Assembly: GCA_964463485.1 (NCBI GenBank)
Contig: CAYXDO010000024.1
Location: 1 to 64,000 of the forward strand
Origin: CAYXDO01 sp964463485
GTDB lineage: Bacteria > Myxococcota > Kuafuiibacteriia > Kuafuiibacteriales > Kuafuiibacteriaceae
DNA length: 64,000 bases
Reading direction: 5' to 3'
The stretch's first letter is position 1. Every line of letters starts with the position of its first letter. Position numbers and translations under genes: made by a program. This document shows, one piece after another, positions 31,835 to 40,170 of the stretch. The notes below the pieces were generated by a model, which saw only the letters and a list, made by a program, of their open reading frames with translations, had not been told where the DNA came from and ran no database searches.

Positions 31835-34270
31835 CTACGGGGCGCCGAGGTAGAGTCGCCCCACTTCGTCACCCGCCAGAATCAAGGACGACTGTTCGTG
31901 GATCGCGGCGGCAAAGACGCGGCCTGGCGTTCTCAGGAACCGGTCCGGTGACCCCAGCACCATGAGTGTCGAAAACGGGGCCAAGGTCCCGCTGACCATC
32001 AGGACCACCAATCGACTTGGGGACCCGACGAGACTCACCGGCGTGGGGCTCGCCGACGAGATGCTGCGATCCGGTGGTCGGTTGTGTTGGTACTCGGTGA
32101 CTCGAACACCGGTCGAAGTTGTCCAAAGCTCGAGGATTCGGGCGGTGTCGTAGCGATGGTTGTTCTGCTCGACTGCGGCAGTGACCAGGTGACCGGGCCC
32201 GAAAGCTCGAACTACGCGGAGCTCGAGGAGGCGATGGTACTCCGAGTCGTCGGAGCTTTGGAGCTCGGGGGGAATGGAAATACGTTGTGCGTGAGGAGTC
32301 GGGCCGTACGGGAGCACGCGCATGATCGTCGCTCCTGCACCCACGGCAAAAGCGACGCCGTCGCGTTGGTCGAGGCCGGCAAAGGAGCTGAGGCCTTCGG
32401 AGAGCTCGGGCTCGACTTCGATCTCGCTCGTCGCTGGATCATCCCACTCGAGGGCGACACGAGTGACTTCGCGATTCGTGATGCGAAGGAGAGTGAAGTG
32501 ATCCACGCTCACCAAGAGGACTCCGGGCTCGACCTCTGCGATCGCCCGAATCTGCTTGGCTCCGTCGATCGAGAAGCTCTCGGCATTGTGCCCCAACCGC
32601 TCGAGGCTAGGGCCGCCCGGCCGATTCACGGCGAGGACGAGCTCGCCGGTGGCTCCGTCCCGCACCGCTCCGGCGATTTCTGCGCCTGTGGGCAGGCTCG
32701 GCAGGTTGGTCACCGGTGAGACGGTGCCGTCGAGGGTCACTTTGCGTGTCGTTGCATGAACCGACGAAATTACCTCGAAGCCATCGGCGTCAGGGACGAT
32801 CGCGGCGACCCGCGGGTCCGGCGAGGCTACTCCGTGAAGCAGCGCGGCTCCCGCTGAGTCGACACGGAACACGGCGTGACCGGTCGTCACCACGATCGCT
32901 TGTCCCGCGCCGTTCGCCTGAGCTTCGAGCACGACGGTCGCGCTCGGCAGGAGGGGTCTCTCTCGCGCCGCGCCTTCGGAAACTTGGAATGAGCGCCCGT
33001 CTTGGAGAAACACGAGCCCGACCGAGGAAGTCAAGGTGACGAAGGCGCGGCAGCCGGCGGCCGGACCAGGGACCGTCCGCCAAGCTGGCGTCGAGTCGAG
33101 CCGTGTTGCCAGCAGAGTCCCCGAGCCGGTCACGAGGTTGTGAGTACACACGAACAACTCCGGCGCAAGCCACCCGATCCCCTGGCCCTCCTGAAGAGCG
33201 AGCTCTTCGGGCAAGGGGAGCTGGAGCACATCCTCGCCGCTCAGGTCTCCGATCGAGACTTCGTGCGGACTCAGCGCAGCGAAGCGAGTCTCGCCGACCG
33301 AGGTGATTCCGACGAAGTCGTTGGCGACGCCGGTCGAATGAATGATCTCGCAGCGAAATCCGAAGCTGGACAGATGGCATCGCGCCACGCCGCCGCGGCC
33401 ATTTTGTCCAGCCACGATCTGTCCGGCGAGGAGATATTCGGAGCCGAGTACGGCGTGGGCGTTCACCTGGATGGGCTGGGGTCCGAAGCCCATCTGTGTC
33501 GCGCTCAGGTCGCGACTCAGGCGATCGAAGCGGAAATTGAGCGGACTTTGAATGTCGCGGCTACCGACTGCAAACTCGCCATCGGGCAGCGGGATCACCA
33601 ATCCGACGGTCCCTCGGAACGGCAAGTCTTCGCGACGCTCGAAGAGCTCGCCATTCTCCATTCGAAGCGCGGCATAGTTTTCGGACAGGAGAGCGACGGA
33701 CTCGTCGTTGGCTGCGGCGGCCGAAATGGGTTCGCCTTCCTTGCCCGGCAAAATCACGGAAAACGAATGGGTGCTCGGATCGGGTGCTCTTGGATTCGAC
33801 GGGCGGCAGGTGCCGGGTGACTGCACTCTCAGGCTCCGCGAGACCAGCTCGCTCGTTCTAGCGTCGACTGGTTTGCCGTCGAGGTCCTGGGATCGATCGA
33901 CGGCGATCGGACAGACGTCGCCTGGAAAGAGCACGTGAGGGCGACGGACCGAGGAGGCCGTGCAATAGCCGCAAGCGCCTGCACCTCCCGCCTCGGGGAA
34001 GCCGAAGGCCAATCGTCGAAGGCTATCGGCGGTCATGGGGCGTTTTGGGGAACCTTCGAAAAAATCGTCTCCGAACAAGGGTACGAGCACGAGCTCCTCG
34101 TCGCGGTCGACTTCGACGTCGAAGCGTCCGGTGAGCTCGGTGGTCTCGATCTTGGAGACTTCGTCGTGAGCCAGGTGTACGGCGACGACAACATCCGCAT
34201 CCACGGTTACGGTTCTTCGATCGGCGCAGCCGTGAGAGAGCAGTGCGATCATGGCCACGCGGCCGTACAC
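31835..34270 (-). CDS. large predicted lipoprotein, beta-propeller-like
   Basis: 811 aa from the GTG at 34270 (other starts at 34258 and 34252). This gives a short signal ending at Cys15 (MIALLSHGC). The frame stays open upstream, but that part translates a palindromic DNA element and is not protein-like. A Cys cluster (ACGYC, then FPGDVC) precedes a long beta-rich domain of repeated strands (VGLVIPLPDGEFAVGS, EYLLAGQIVAGQNG, ATVVLEAQANGAGQAIVV, TFRVD-like turns) consistent with one or more propellers. The plan resembles the lipoprotein at 6423-7727. No enzymatic motif; probably outer-membrane anchored. Confidence 0.7.
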   Translation of the reverse strand: MYGRVAMIALLSHGCADRRTVTVDADVVVAVHLAHDEVSKIETTELTGRFDVEVDRDEELVLVPLFGDDFFEGSPKRPMTADSLRRLAFGFPEAGGAGACGYCTASSVRRPHVLFPGDVCPIAVDRSQDLDGKPVDARTSELVSRSLRVQSPGTCRPSNPRAPDPSTHSFSVILPGKEGEPISAAAANDESVALLSENYAALRMENGELFERREDLPFRGTVGLVIPLPDGEFAVGSRDIQSPLNFRFDRLSRDLSATQMGFGPQPIQVNAHAVLGSEYLLAGQIVAGQNGRGGVARCHLSSFGFRCEIIHSTGVANDFVGITSVGETRFAALSPHEVSIGDLSGEDVLQLPLPEELALQEGQGIGWLAPELFVCTHNLVTGSGTLLATRLDSTPAWRTVPGPAAGCRAFVTLTSSVGLVFLQDGRSFQVSEGAARERPLLPSATVVLEAQANGAGQAIVVTTGHAVFRVDSAGAALLHGVASPDPRVAAIVPDADGFEVISSVHATTRKVTLDGTVSPVTNLPSLPTGAEIAGAVRDGATGELVLAVNRPGGPSLERLGHNAESFSIDGAKQIRAIAEVEPGVLLVSVDHFTLLRITNREVTRVALEWDDPATSEIEVEPELSEGLSSFAGLDQRDGVAFAVGAGATIMRVLPYGPTPHAQRISIPPELQSSDDSEYHRLLELRVVRAFGPGHLVTAAVEQNNHRYDTARILELWTTSTGVRVTEYQHNRPPDRSISSASPTPVSLVGSPSRLVVLMVSGTLAPFSTLMVLGSPDRFLRTPGRVFAAAIHEQSSLILAGDEVGRLYLGAP

Positions 34271-34594
34271 GTCCTTAGTATGGCATAGCGCGGCCGAGGG
34301 AAGAGCGAGCACGGCATTCCTTGGTCCTAAGTACAGGTCCCCGCAAATTCGTGACCATGGAGAAACCACAGAGAGCACGGAGCGAAGCCCACAGAGCAAC
34401 AGACGATGGAGTGAGCCATTCTTGGTGTCCTCCGTGTCTTCTCTCCGCCTCCTCCGTGGTTTCAGTATGGTCACGAACTTCCGAGGACGTGTACTTGGCC
34501 GCGCGACGTTCCTTCCCGGTCCACTCGAGCTCGTCATTGCCGGATCGGGGGTACCTTGGTCGGCGAGCGGGAGTGAGTCTGCGCCCAGCTCAGC
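34271..34594. other. intergenic region mostly occupied by a palindromic element
   Basis: The 324-bp gap between the two minus-strand lipoprotein genes contains the 168-bp inverted-repeat element at 34329-34496. The remaining about 100 bp next to the TPR lipoprotein stop show nothing I can name. Confidence 0.7.
34329..34496. repeat. 168-bp imperfect palindrome (MITE-like or REP-like element)
   Basis: The left arm begins aagtacaggtccccgcaaat and the right arm, read on the other strand, begins aagtacacgtcctcggaagt. Over the first 45 bp I count 37 matches, including an uninterrupted TTCGTGACCAT and GAAACCAC. The centre contains the purine-rich ACCACGGAGGA / GAGAGCACGGAG text that recurs as dispersed repeats in many environmental genomes. 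No open frame for a transposase, so it is non-autonomous if mobile. Confidence 0.75.
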
Positions 34595-35650
34595 TCACTT
34601 TTGGGGAGTCTTGGCTCGGTCGAATTGTTCGATGAATTGGGGGACTCCGACTTGGGCTGCGACCTCAGGGGTGTCTCGGGCCAAAGCACGCCACGCATCC
34701 ACGCCGGCCGCGACATCGACGCCTGACTTGGTCATGACCAAGCCAAACGTCCAGCGAGTCTGGGGCTCGCCGGGAGCCAGCTCGTAGGCTCGTTTGGCGT
34801 GTTGGACGGCTTCCTTGGTCATCCCCTGGACGAGGAGAGTCTCGGCGAGCCCCGCCAGCGCGGACGCGTCGTCTCCTTTGATTTTGAGCGCGTCTCGAAA
34901 GGCCGCTTCGGCGCCCTTTACGTCTTGATTTCGCGTGGCCTCGAGCGCGCGAGCGAACGCACGTCCGAAATCGTTGAGCTCCCCGACGTCGGCGCCCTCG
35001 GGCCCGGCGGTGCCGTGGCCGGGAATCATGTCGACTGGCGAGGTCGGAGTGCCGTGAGGGTTCGCGGGCGTGGGCGGCATGCCCGGCTGACTCGCGGCGA
35101 CTTCGGGCGGCGCGCCCGTGTCGGGACCGAGCTCCTTCTCGAGCACCTCGAGGGTCGCCTTTGCTTCGGCCAGGCGTGGCGTGCTCGGAGTCGCGCGCTC
35201 GACGAGCTTTCTCAGCATTCGCCTGGCTTCCTTGCGAGCGAAGTCAGAACCCTCTCCCATCAACATGAACGCCATCGTGACGGTGCAGGGCTCGTTCTCC
35301 GGCACGGCCTCGAGGCACTTTCTGAGCGTCTCGAACCCTTTCATGAAATATCCCAAGCGATCGTACGTCGCCGCGAGCGCGGCGTAGGCTCGAGGCTCGC
35401 GGGGCCAACGGTCCGTAGTCTCCTTGGCTAGGTCGGCCGCGGCAAAGAGGTGCCCGGCCCGCACGTGAGCCTCGACCAGGCGGACGCGGGTATCGAGGTC
35501 TTCGGGATTGGCGCTGAGCTTCCCCTGGAGCTCGGAGAGCTCCTGAGCGAGTTGCGGAGGCGGCGGCGCTCGAGTCGGGTCGAACGAGCACCCTGCGAGG
35601 GCAAGACCAAGGGCCATATGCAACGGACGCACGGATCGAGCAAAGCGCAC
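34595..35650 (-). CDS. TPR lipoprotein
   Basis: 351 aa from a GTG. Signal MRFARSVRPLHMALGLALAGC with Cys21. Two TPR blocks: residues about 35-150 (TRVRLVEAHVRAGHLFAAAD, AYAALAATYDRLGYFMKG) and 225-330 (AEAAFRDALKIKGDDASALA, AETLLVQGMTKEAVQHAKRA), separated by a Pro/Gly linker around PHGTPTSPVDM. Probably a periplasmic scaffold on the inner leaflet of the outer membrane. Downstream of the ASH-domain lipoprotein and AraC gene on the same strand; the gap of about 100 bp makes co-transcription possible. Confidence 0.88.
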   Translation of the reverse strand: MRFARSVRPLHMALGLALAGCSFDPTRAPPPPQLAQELSELQGKLSANPEDLDTRVRLVEAHVRAGHLFAAADLAKETTDRWPREPRAYAALAATYDRLGYFMKGFETLRKCLEAVPENEPCTVTMAFMLMGEGSDFARKEARRMLRKLVERATPSTPRLAEAKATLEVLEKELGPDTGAPPEVAASQPGMPPTPANPHGTPTSPVDMIPGHGTAGPEGADVGELNDFGRAFARALEATRNQDVKGAEAAFRDALKIKGDDASALAGLAETLLVQGMTKEAVQHAKRAYELAPGEPQTRWTFGLVMTKSGVDVAAGVDAWRALARDTPEVAAQVGVPQFIEQFDRAKTPQK

Positions 35651-35752
35651 GGCGCAGCCCGTGTCGATCGATCATTTCGTTACTGCCTCAGCCGTGAACA
35701 TCGCGCAGCACGAAGAGGAGGCGCGATCAGTGCGACAATTCTTCGGAATCAC

Positions 35753-37405
35753 TCAGCGTGCGCTGAAATTCACCGAATAGGGCGTACACGACAGCGCCCC
35801 CGAGGTGTGCCGGACCTCGACCAGCACAGGGACGTCGTTCCCATAGTCATCACACACCGTGGACCCGAACGCCGAGACGTAGATGCGCGCGCGCGACCCG
35901 TTCGAAGCGCATGTCGAGCGCTCGAGGCTCGGGCAGTGTCCGATGTGCAAGCAGACCTCGGTGTCCTCGGTCAGCCCGGCGAGCTGAGCGGTGAACTCAT
36001 AGCCCGTCAGCGTGCAGCCGGCGTCGACGCTGACTTGGATCCTCGACCAGTCCGAATCTCCCTCTTGCTCTAGGATCGCGTCGTTCCACGTCCGACTCTC
36101 GTTGCCACCGAAGCCGAGCGCGATGGGCGTGCGAACGACGGCTCCAGCGCACTGTCCGTTCGCTGGCTCCGTCGGATCGGTCGTGGGTGCGGTACACATT
36201 TCGACGGAGTCTCCGCTGCCCGTGAGTGGAACTTGGGCGGGCGTGGCCCGCGCGCCGTCGTCGTGCGGGATGAGGAGCGTCGCGGTGTATGCGGAGCCTG
36301 CCGTCGGCGTGAGCTCGACCTCGAGGGCGAGGGAGCTCATCGCGGCAATGGCCACTGCCGATGACGTGCCCACGAGCGCGAAGACGCCGGGGTTCATCGA
36401 GATCGAGCGCGCGCCTACGTGGAGTGTGCTTCCGCCGTCGTTGAACAGAGTGATCGTCGTGCGACGAGAAGCGCCAATGGCCACCGGGCCGAAGTCTACG
36501 CGTTCTGGGACGATCCGGAGCTTCGGTGGATCGAGCGCCTCGCTGCTCGCTCTCAGCGGGATCTCGAGCGTGGGTTTGGCAAGGTCGGAGCTCTCGATGA
36601 GGATGACGTCGTCGACGAGCTCCCCTCGGACAGCGGGAGTGAAAGTCACGGACAATTCGACCGACCGAACAGCCGCTCTCTGGCTGCTGGGGCCGAGAAC
36701 GGGGAGGGCGACTCCGTCGGGTTCGGGGTTGGGCGTCGCAGAGAGCTGAGCTCCGGGAGTCTGATCCCGTAGTCGAACCGAAGTCACGACCAGGGGGCGA
36801 GTTCCGGCGGCGAGATTGACGACATGAAAAGTCTCGGACTTGGCGGTGCCGTAGGGGACGAGGCCCAAATCGAGCAAGGCGAGGGTCGTGCGGACACCTC
36901 CAGAGGTCGCAGCCTCTGCGTCCGCGATGGCCAGATCGGGGACCGCCGCGATCCGAACTCCGCCGTTGATCGGGTGGAGGATCGGGACATCGAGCACCGG
37001 GCTCATCGCGTCGTTCGACTCGACTCTCACGAAGCCTTCGTCCGCAGCGGCGTCGCGCGGGGCGTGGATGATTTTGGCAAGGAGCTTTTGGCCGACCGCG
37101 AGCGTGATCGGGAGAGTGTCATCGACGGTGACACCGAGGTCCATCGACGCGGGCTCGCCCTCGCGCGGCACGTAGCTCGCGCGGATCACTTCCAGGGGTG
37201 CGGATCCGGCGCTGATGATCGTGAGCTCATGCTCGGCGCTGGTGCCGACCGGAGTGTCGGCGAGGGTCACGACTTCGGGATCGGTGCGAATCTTCGGTGT
37301 GAGCTGCGCGAGCTCTTCGTCGCCGCAGCCTGCGGCGAGCAGGGCGCCGAGGACGGATGAGCGGAGGGCGCGCCGGGCATCGATCCCGGCTGCTTCGAAG
37401 GCCAT
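35753..37405 (-). CDS. lipoprotein with ASH/choice-of-anchor-D-like domains
   Basis: 550 aa. Lipoprotein signal ending at Cys27 (SVLGALLAAGC). Three or four immunoglobulin-like beta modules of about 100 residues follow with the ASH/Hydin-type pattern, for example VTLADTPVGTSAEHELTIIS, VDFGPVAIGASRRTTITLFN and LHVGARSISMNPGVFAL. The C-terminal 120 residues form a Cys-containing beta domain (GDSDWSRIQVSVDAGCTLTG, LHIGHCPSLERSTC) like those at the end of many myxobacterial secreted proteins. Likely outer-membrane surface or periplasmic, non-enzymatic. It starts 11 nt after the AraC stop. Confidence 0.85.
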   Translation of the reverse strand: MAFEAAGIDARRALRSSVLGALLAAGCGDEELAQLTPKIRTDPEVVTLADTPVGTSAEHELTIISAGSAPLEVIRASYVPREGEPASMDLGVTVDDTLPITLAVGQKLLAKIIHAPRDAAADEGFVRVESNDAMSPVLDVPILHPINGGVRIAAVPDLAIADAEAATSGGVRTTLALLDLGLVPYGTAKSETFHVVNLAAGTRPLVVTSVRLRDQTPGAQLSATPNPEPDGVALPVLGPSSQRAAVRSVELSVTFTPAVRGELVDDVILIESSDLAKPTLEIPLRASSEALDPPKLRIVPERVDFGPVAIGASRRTTITLFNDGGSTLHVGARSISMNPGVFALVGTSSAVAIAAMSSLALEVELTPTAGSAYTATLLIPHDDGARATPAQVPLTGSGDSVEMCTAPTTDPTEPANGQCAGAVVRTPIALGFGGNESRTWNDAILEQEGDSDWSRIQVSVDAGCTLTGYEFTAQLAGLTEDTEVCLHIGHCPSLERSTCASNGSRARIYVSAFGSTVCDDYGNDVPVLVEVRHTSGALSCTPYSVNFSAR

Positions 37406-37416
37406 GATGTTCTTTA

Positions 37417-38178
37417 CTATCGAGTGAACCGGCGGCGGTAGTCTTTAGGCTTTTCGGAGGTGAAGGCTTCGAAGGCCCGCGAGAAGGCCGCGGCACTCTC
37501 GAACCCGACGGCCCGGGCGGCGGCCTCGATCCGAGCGTGTTTGATCGAGAGGAGCTCCATGGCTCGGATCATGCGCGCGTCGTGAAGGTACTTTCTCCAC
37601 GTCGTGCCGGTCTCGTCTTGAAATCGCCGTGCCAGGGATCGGGTGGACAGCCCCGCGCCGCGCGCGGCCTCCTCGATCGTCGGCTGATTGCCGAGGTTCT
37701 CGAGCGTGTAACTCATGGCCCTCGCCAGATCCTCACTCCTAGGAGTCGGAAGTCGCAGCGGGAGTGTGGAGCGGACCCACTCGGAGGTCAGTCCGGCGAT
37801 CAACTCGAACGTCGCGTTGGAGAGCTCGCAGGCGTGGGCGCCCGCCGGAAAGCGCAGCGCGTGATCGAAGAGCTCCTGCGCGAGCATGCTGGGCGCAAAC
37901 ACACAGCAGTCGTGTTGCGGCACGTCGCCGTTGAAGCTCTGTTTGGGGAGCACGACCTTTTTGGCTTCGAAGTCGGAGCAATAAGTGAATCGATGACGAG
38001 CTCCATCGCGCAACCACGCGGCGCGCCTGGGCGGCAAGAACCAGCGCGCGCCGTCGACTTCCAGGTGGAGCACTCCGCTCGTCAAAAAAACGATCTGGTG
38101 TCCGTCCGAGGTCGTCCAGGCTGAGTCCGTCGCGGCTCCGCGCTTCTCGATTTCTGCGTAGGGCGCCAAGCTCCTCAC
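37417..38178 (-). CDS. AraC-family transcriptional regulator
   Basis: 253 aa from the GTG at 38178; a GTG at 38307 would add 43 residues that do not look conserved. The N-terminal cupin-like sensing domain (SDGHQIVFLTSGVLHLEVDG, WFLPPRRAAWLRDG) is followed by a linker and the two helix-turn-helix motifs of the AraC domain: TIEEAARGAGLSTRSLARRF and RIEAAARAVGFESAAAFSRA, ending in EAFTSEKPKDYRRR. The effector is unknown. The ASH lipoprotein gene starts 11 nt downstream on the same strand, so the regulator is probably co-transcribed with it. Confidence 0.93.
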   Translation of the reverse strand: MRSLAPYAEIEKRGAATDSAWTTSDGHQIVFLTSGVLHLEVDGARWFLPPRRAAWLRDGARHRFTYCSDFEAKKVVLPKQSFNGDVPQHDCCVFAPSMLAQELFDHALRFPAGAHACELSNATFELIAGLTSEWVRSTLPLRLPTPRSEDLARAMSYTLENLGNQPTIEEAARGAGLSTRSLARRFQDETGTTWRKYLHDARMIRAMELLSIKHARIEAAARAVGFESAAAFSRAFEAFTSEKPKDYRRRFTR

Positions 38179-38511
38179 GGATCGAAGGTGACCATCGACA
38201 CGTTGAGGATCGATCGGGCTGCGATCGGATCCGTCGATGCGGATCGATCCAGCATATCGGGGGGGCTGAGCTTCCGCGACGTGCAAGCCGCGAGTGGGTA
38301 CGTCCACGCCGAGGATGCTAGGGCAGCCAGCCGAGACTTGCTACCGACTCGTGTGCAGGCTGATGTGCCGACCGACGGTCCACGTGGATTGACTGAACAC
38401 ACGTACACTGATTTGGAGATAATCTGAACGTTCGTGTACGGATTCGCGTACTCAGTGTGTCGACGTTTCAGTTGACTTCCCGGAAGGCCTTCGTTCGCGA
38501 TGACTTCGTTT
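38179..38511. other. 333-bp region upstream of the AraC gene
   Basis: Lies between the DctP stop and the AraC start, both minus strand. No convincing gene. It includes a short AT-richer stretch (about 38395-38460) with several tac/gta-containing near-repeats (cacgtacact, cgtgtacgga, cgcgtactca) that could be an AraC-type binding region, but I cannot define a site. Confidence 0.4.
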
Positions 38512-39501
38512 TCACTTCTTGCATTTTGCGGCGAGGCTCAGCACTTCGTCGAAGCTCTCCGCTGGCACGACTTCGCCTCGAACGACTGGGTAGCCCAACT
38601 TTGCCGCTTCGCGCCACTCCTCGATCTCCGCCGGGGAGGGTTCGTGGACGACGAGGCCGTGCTCGACCATCGCGGTGACTGCTTTGTCGCTCATCTCCCT
38701 GATGGTCTTTCGGAGCTCAGCGCCCTTGACGCGGGAGATATCGAGGAGCTTTGCGCGGAGCTCGGCGTCGATGCCTTCCCAGACCTTCTTGTCCACCACG
38801 GTGGCGCCGTTCAGGGCGACCCAGTTGATTTTGACCATGTGCTTGGCGAGGCCGAACCACTGGGAAGAGAGCGCGTAGATCGCGGAGGTTCCGAAGGCGT
38901 TGACCATGTCGGTCTGCAGCGCGGCGAGCACGTCGGTGGAGGAGAGCGGAACGACGTTGAATTGGGCAGTGCGCCACGCCTTCTCGGACTCCGCGTCCCC
39001 TGCCCAGACGAAGTATTTCAGCTTTCGATAGTCGTTCGCTGTCTTGGCAGGGGCCTTTGAGAATTGATACACCCACCCAGCGTCCCCCCAATTCAACACC
39101 ACGAAGCCTCGCTCTGAAATCGACTGCTCGATCTTGGGACCGACCATGTCCCTGACGCAGTCGAGCTGCTCCCAACTTTCGAACAACATGGGCACCTGGA
39201 GCATCAGCGGGAGCCTCGAGATTTCGCCGAGGCCTATTCCGGTGATCATGGCAGCTTGAAGCTGACCGATCCGCATCTTCCGAACCATGTCGGTTTCGTT
39301 CCCGACCCTCCCGTCCGGGTAGATCTTCAGCTCGACCGTGCCTGCCGACGCGGCGCTCCATTGCTGAGCCATGTCGAGCAGCGCCTTGTGCCAAGGAGAC
39401 CCGGTAGGCGCCAGCGTGCCCAGCTTGACCGTCTTGGCTTGCGCGCGAGCGGAGAGACCGAGGGCGCAGACCAAACCGAGGATGAGTAGGGACTTCTTCA
39501 T
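38512..39501 (-). CDS. dctP: TRAP transporter DctP-type solute-binding protein
   Basis: 329 aa from the ATG at 39501, giving a Sec signal (MKKSLLILGLVCALGLSARA). DctP-fold features: VKLGTLAPTGSPWHKALLDM, QWSAASAGTVELKIYPDG, QLQAAMITGIGLGEISRLPL, VLNWGDAGWVYQFSK, and the late VGLAKHMVKINWVALNG-like segment where the ligand helix sits. It captures an organic acid or similar solute in the periplasm. No DctQ or DctM genes adjoin. It lies downstream of M20 peptidase and adenosyltransferase genes on the same strand (63-nt gap). A TatT-like protein is encoded at 18683-19480. Confidence 0.9.
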   Translation of the reverse strand: MKKSLLILGLVCALGLSARAQAKTVKLGTLAPTGSPWHKALLDMAQQWSAASAGTVELKIYPDGRVGNETDMVRKMRIGQLQAAMITGIGLGEISRLPLMLQVPMLFESWEQLDCVRDMVGPKIEQSISERGFVVLNWGDAGWVYQFSKAPAKTANDYRKLKYFVWAGDAESEKAWRTAQFNVVPLSSTDVLAALQTDMVNAFGTSAIYALSSQWFGLAKHMVKINWVALNGATVVDKKVWEGIDAELRAKLLDISRVKGAELRKTIREMSDKAVTAMVEHGLVVHEPSPAEIEEWREAAKLGYPVVRGEVVPAESFDEVLSLAAKCKK

Positions 39502-39564
39502 CGATGCACCAGCCAAACCCAGAATCCTGCATGGACGGGGCCAGCGCTCGCGTCGACTCAATCG

Positions 39565-40170
39565 TCAGCGTCGATCACCAGGACGCCACAAGACCTCCTC
39601 CACGCCCGCATCCTTTGCAGCCTTGCGACTCATGACGAAGAGCCAGTCGCTGAGACGGTTGAGATACACGAGGGTTTCATGGCGCTCACCGCCCGCCGAG
39701 CCAAAGGGTAATCTCATCGCGGTCGAGAGAGTGACGAGCGCGCGCTCGGCGCGACGGCACACCGTTCTTGCGAGGTGAAAGAGCGCGACCGCCATGGCTC
39801 CGCGTGGGAGCACGAACGACCGGAGCGTGGGGAGCTCGGCGTTGACTTCGTCGAGCTCGTGCTCGAGCCGGTCGATGTCGGAGCTCGAGACCAAGGACTG
39901 CTGAGGGTGTCGGTCCTGCGGCAGCACCGCGAGCTCTCCGCCGAGATCGAAGATCTCGTTCTGAACGCGGGAGAGCCGAGCGACGAGTTGCTGGTCCGTT
40001 TGGTCGTCGCGCAGTCGCTCGATCAACACTCCGAGCACCGCGTTCAACTCGTCCAGAGCGCCGTAAGCCTCGATCCGCGGATCGTCCTTGGAAACTTCTT
40101 GCCCGCCAGCGAGCCTCGTAGTGCCCGAGTCACCGACCTTCGTCGTGACCCGGTTGATGACGATCGTCAT
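39565..40170 (-). CDS. pduO: cob(I)alamin adenosyltransferase, PduO type
   Basis: 201 aa. Transfers the adenosyl group from ATP to cob(I)alamin to make adenosylcobalamin. Signature motifs are all present: RVTTKVGDSGTTRLAGG (ATP-binding N-terminus), DPRIEAYGALDELNAVLG, RTVCRRAERALVTL and YLNRLSDWLFVMSR. Cytoplasmic, trimeric in the family. It begins inside the stop of the M20 peptidase (4-nt overlap). The window has no other cobalamin-salvage gene, though the TIGR03960 protein carries a B12-binding-like domain. Confidence 0.96.
   Translation of the reverse strand: MTIVINRVTTKVGDSGTTRLAGGQEVSKDDPRIEAYGALDELNAVLGVLIERLRDDQTDQQLVARLSRVQNEIFDLGGELAVLPQDRHPQQSLVSSSDIDRLEHELDEVNAELPTLRSFVLPRGAMAVALFHLARTVCRRAERALVTLSTAMRLPFGSAGGERHETLVYLNRLSDWLFVMSRKAAKDAGVEEVLWRPGDRR

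Noticed and set aside
34271..34537. N-terminal extension of the large lipoprotein into the palindromic element
   Set aside because: The element is non-coding repeat DNA; a lipoprotein signal starts at 34270.
38188..38427. 79-codon plus-strand open frame upstream of the AraC gene
   Set aside because: No recognisable sequence and it overlaps the AraC 5' region; treated as intergenic.
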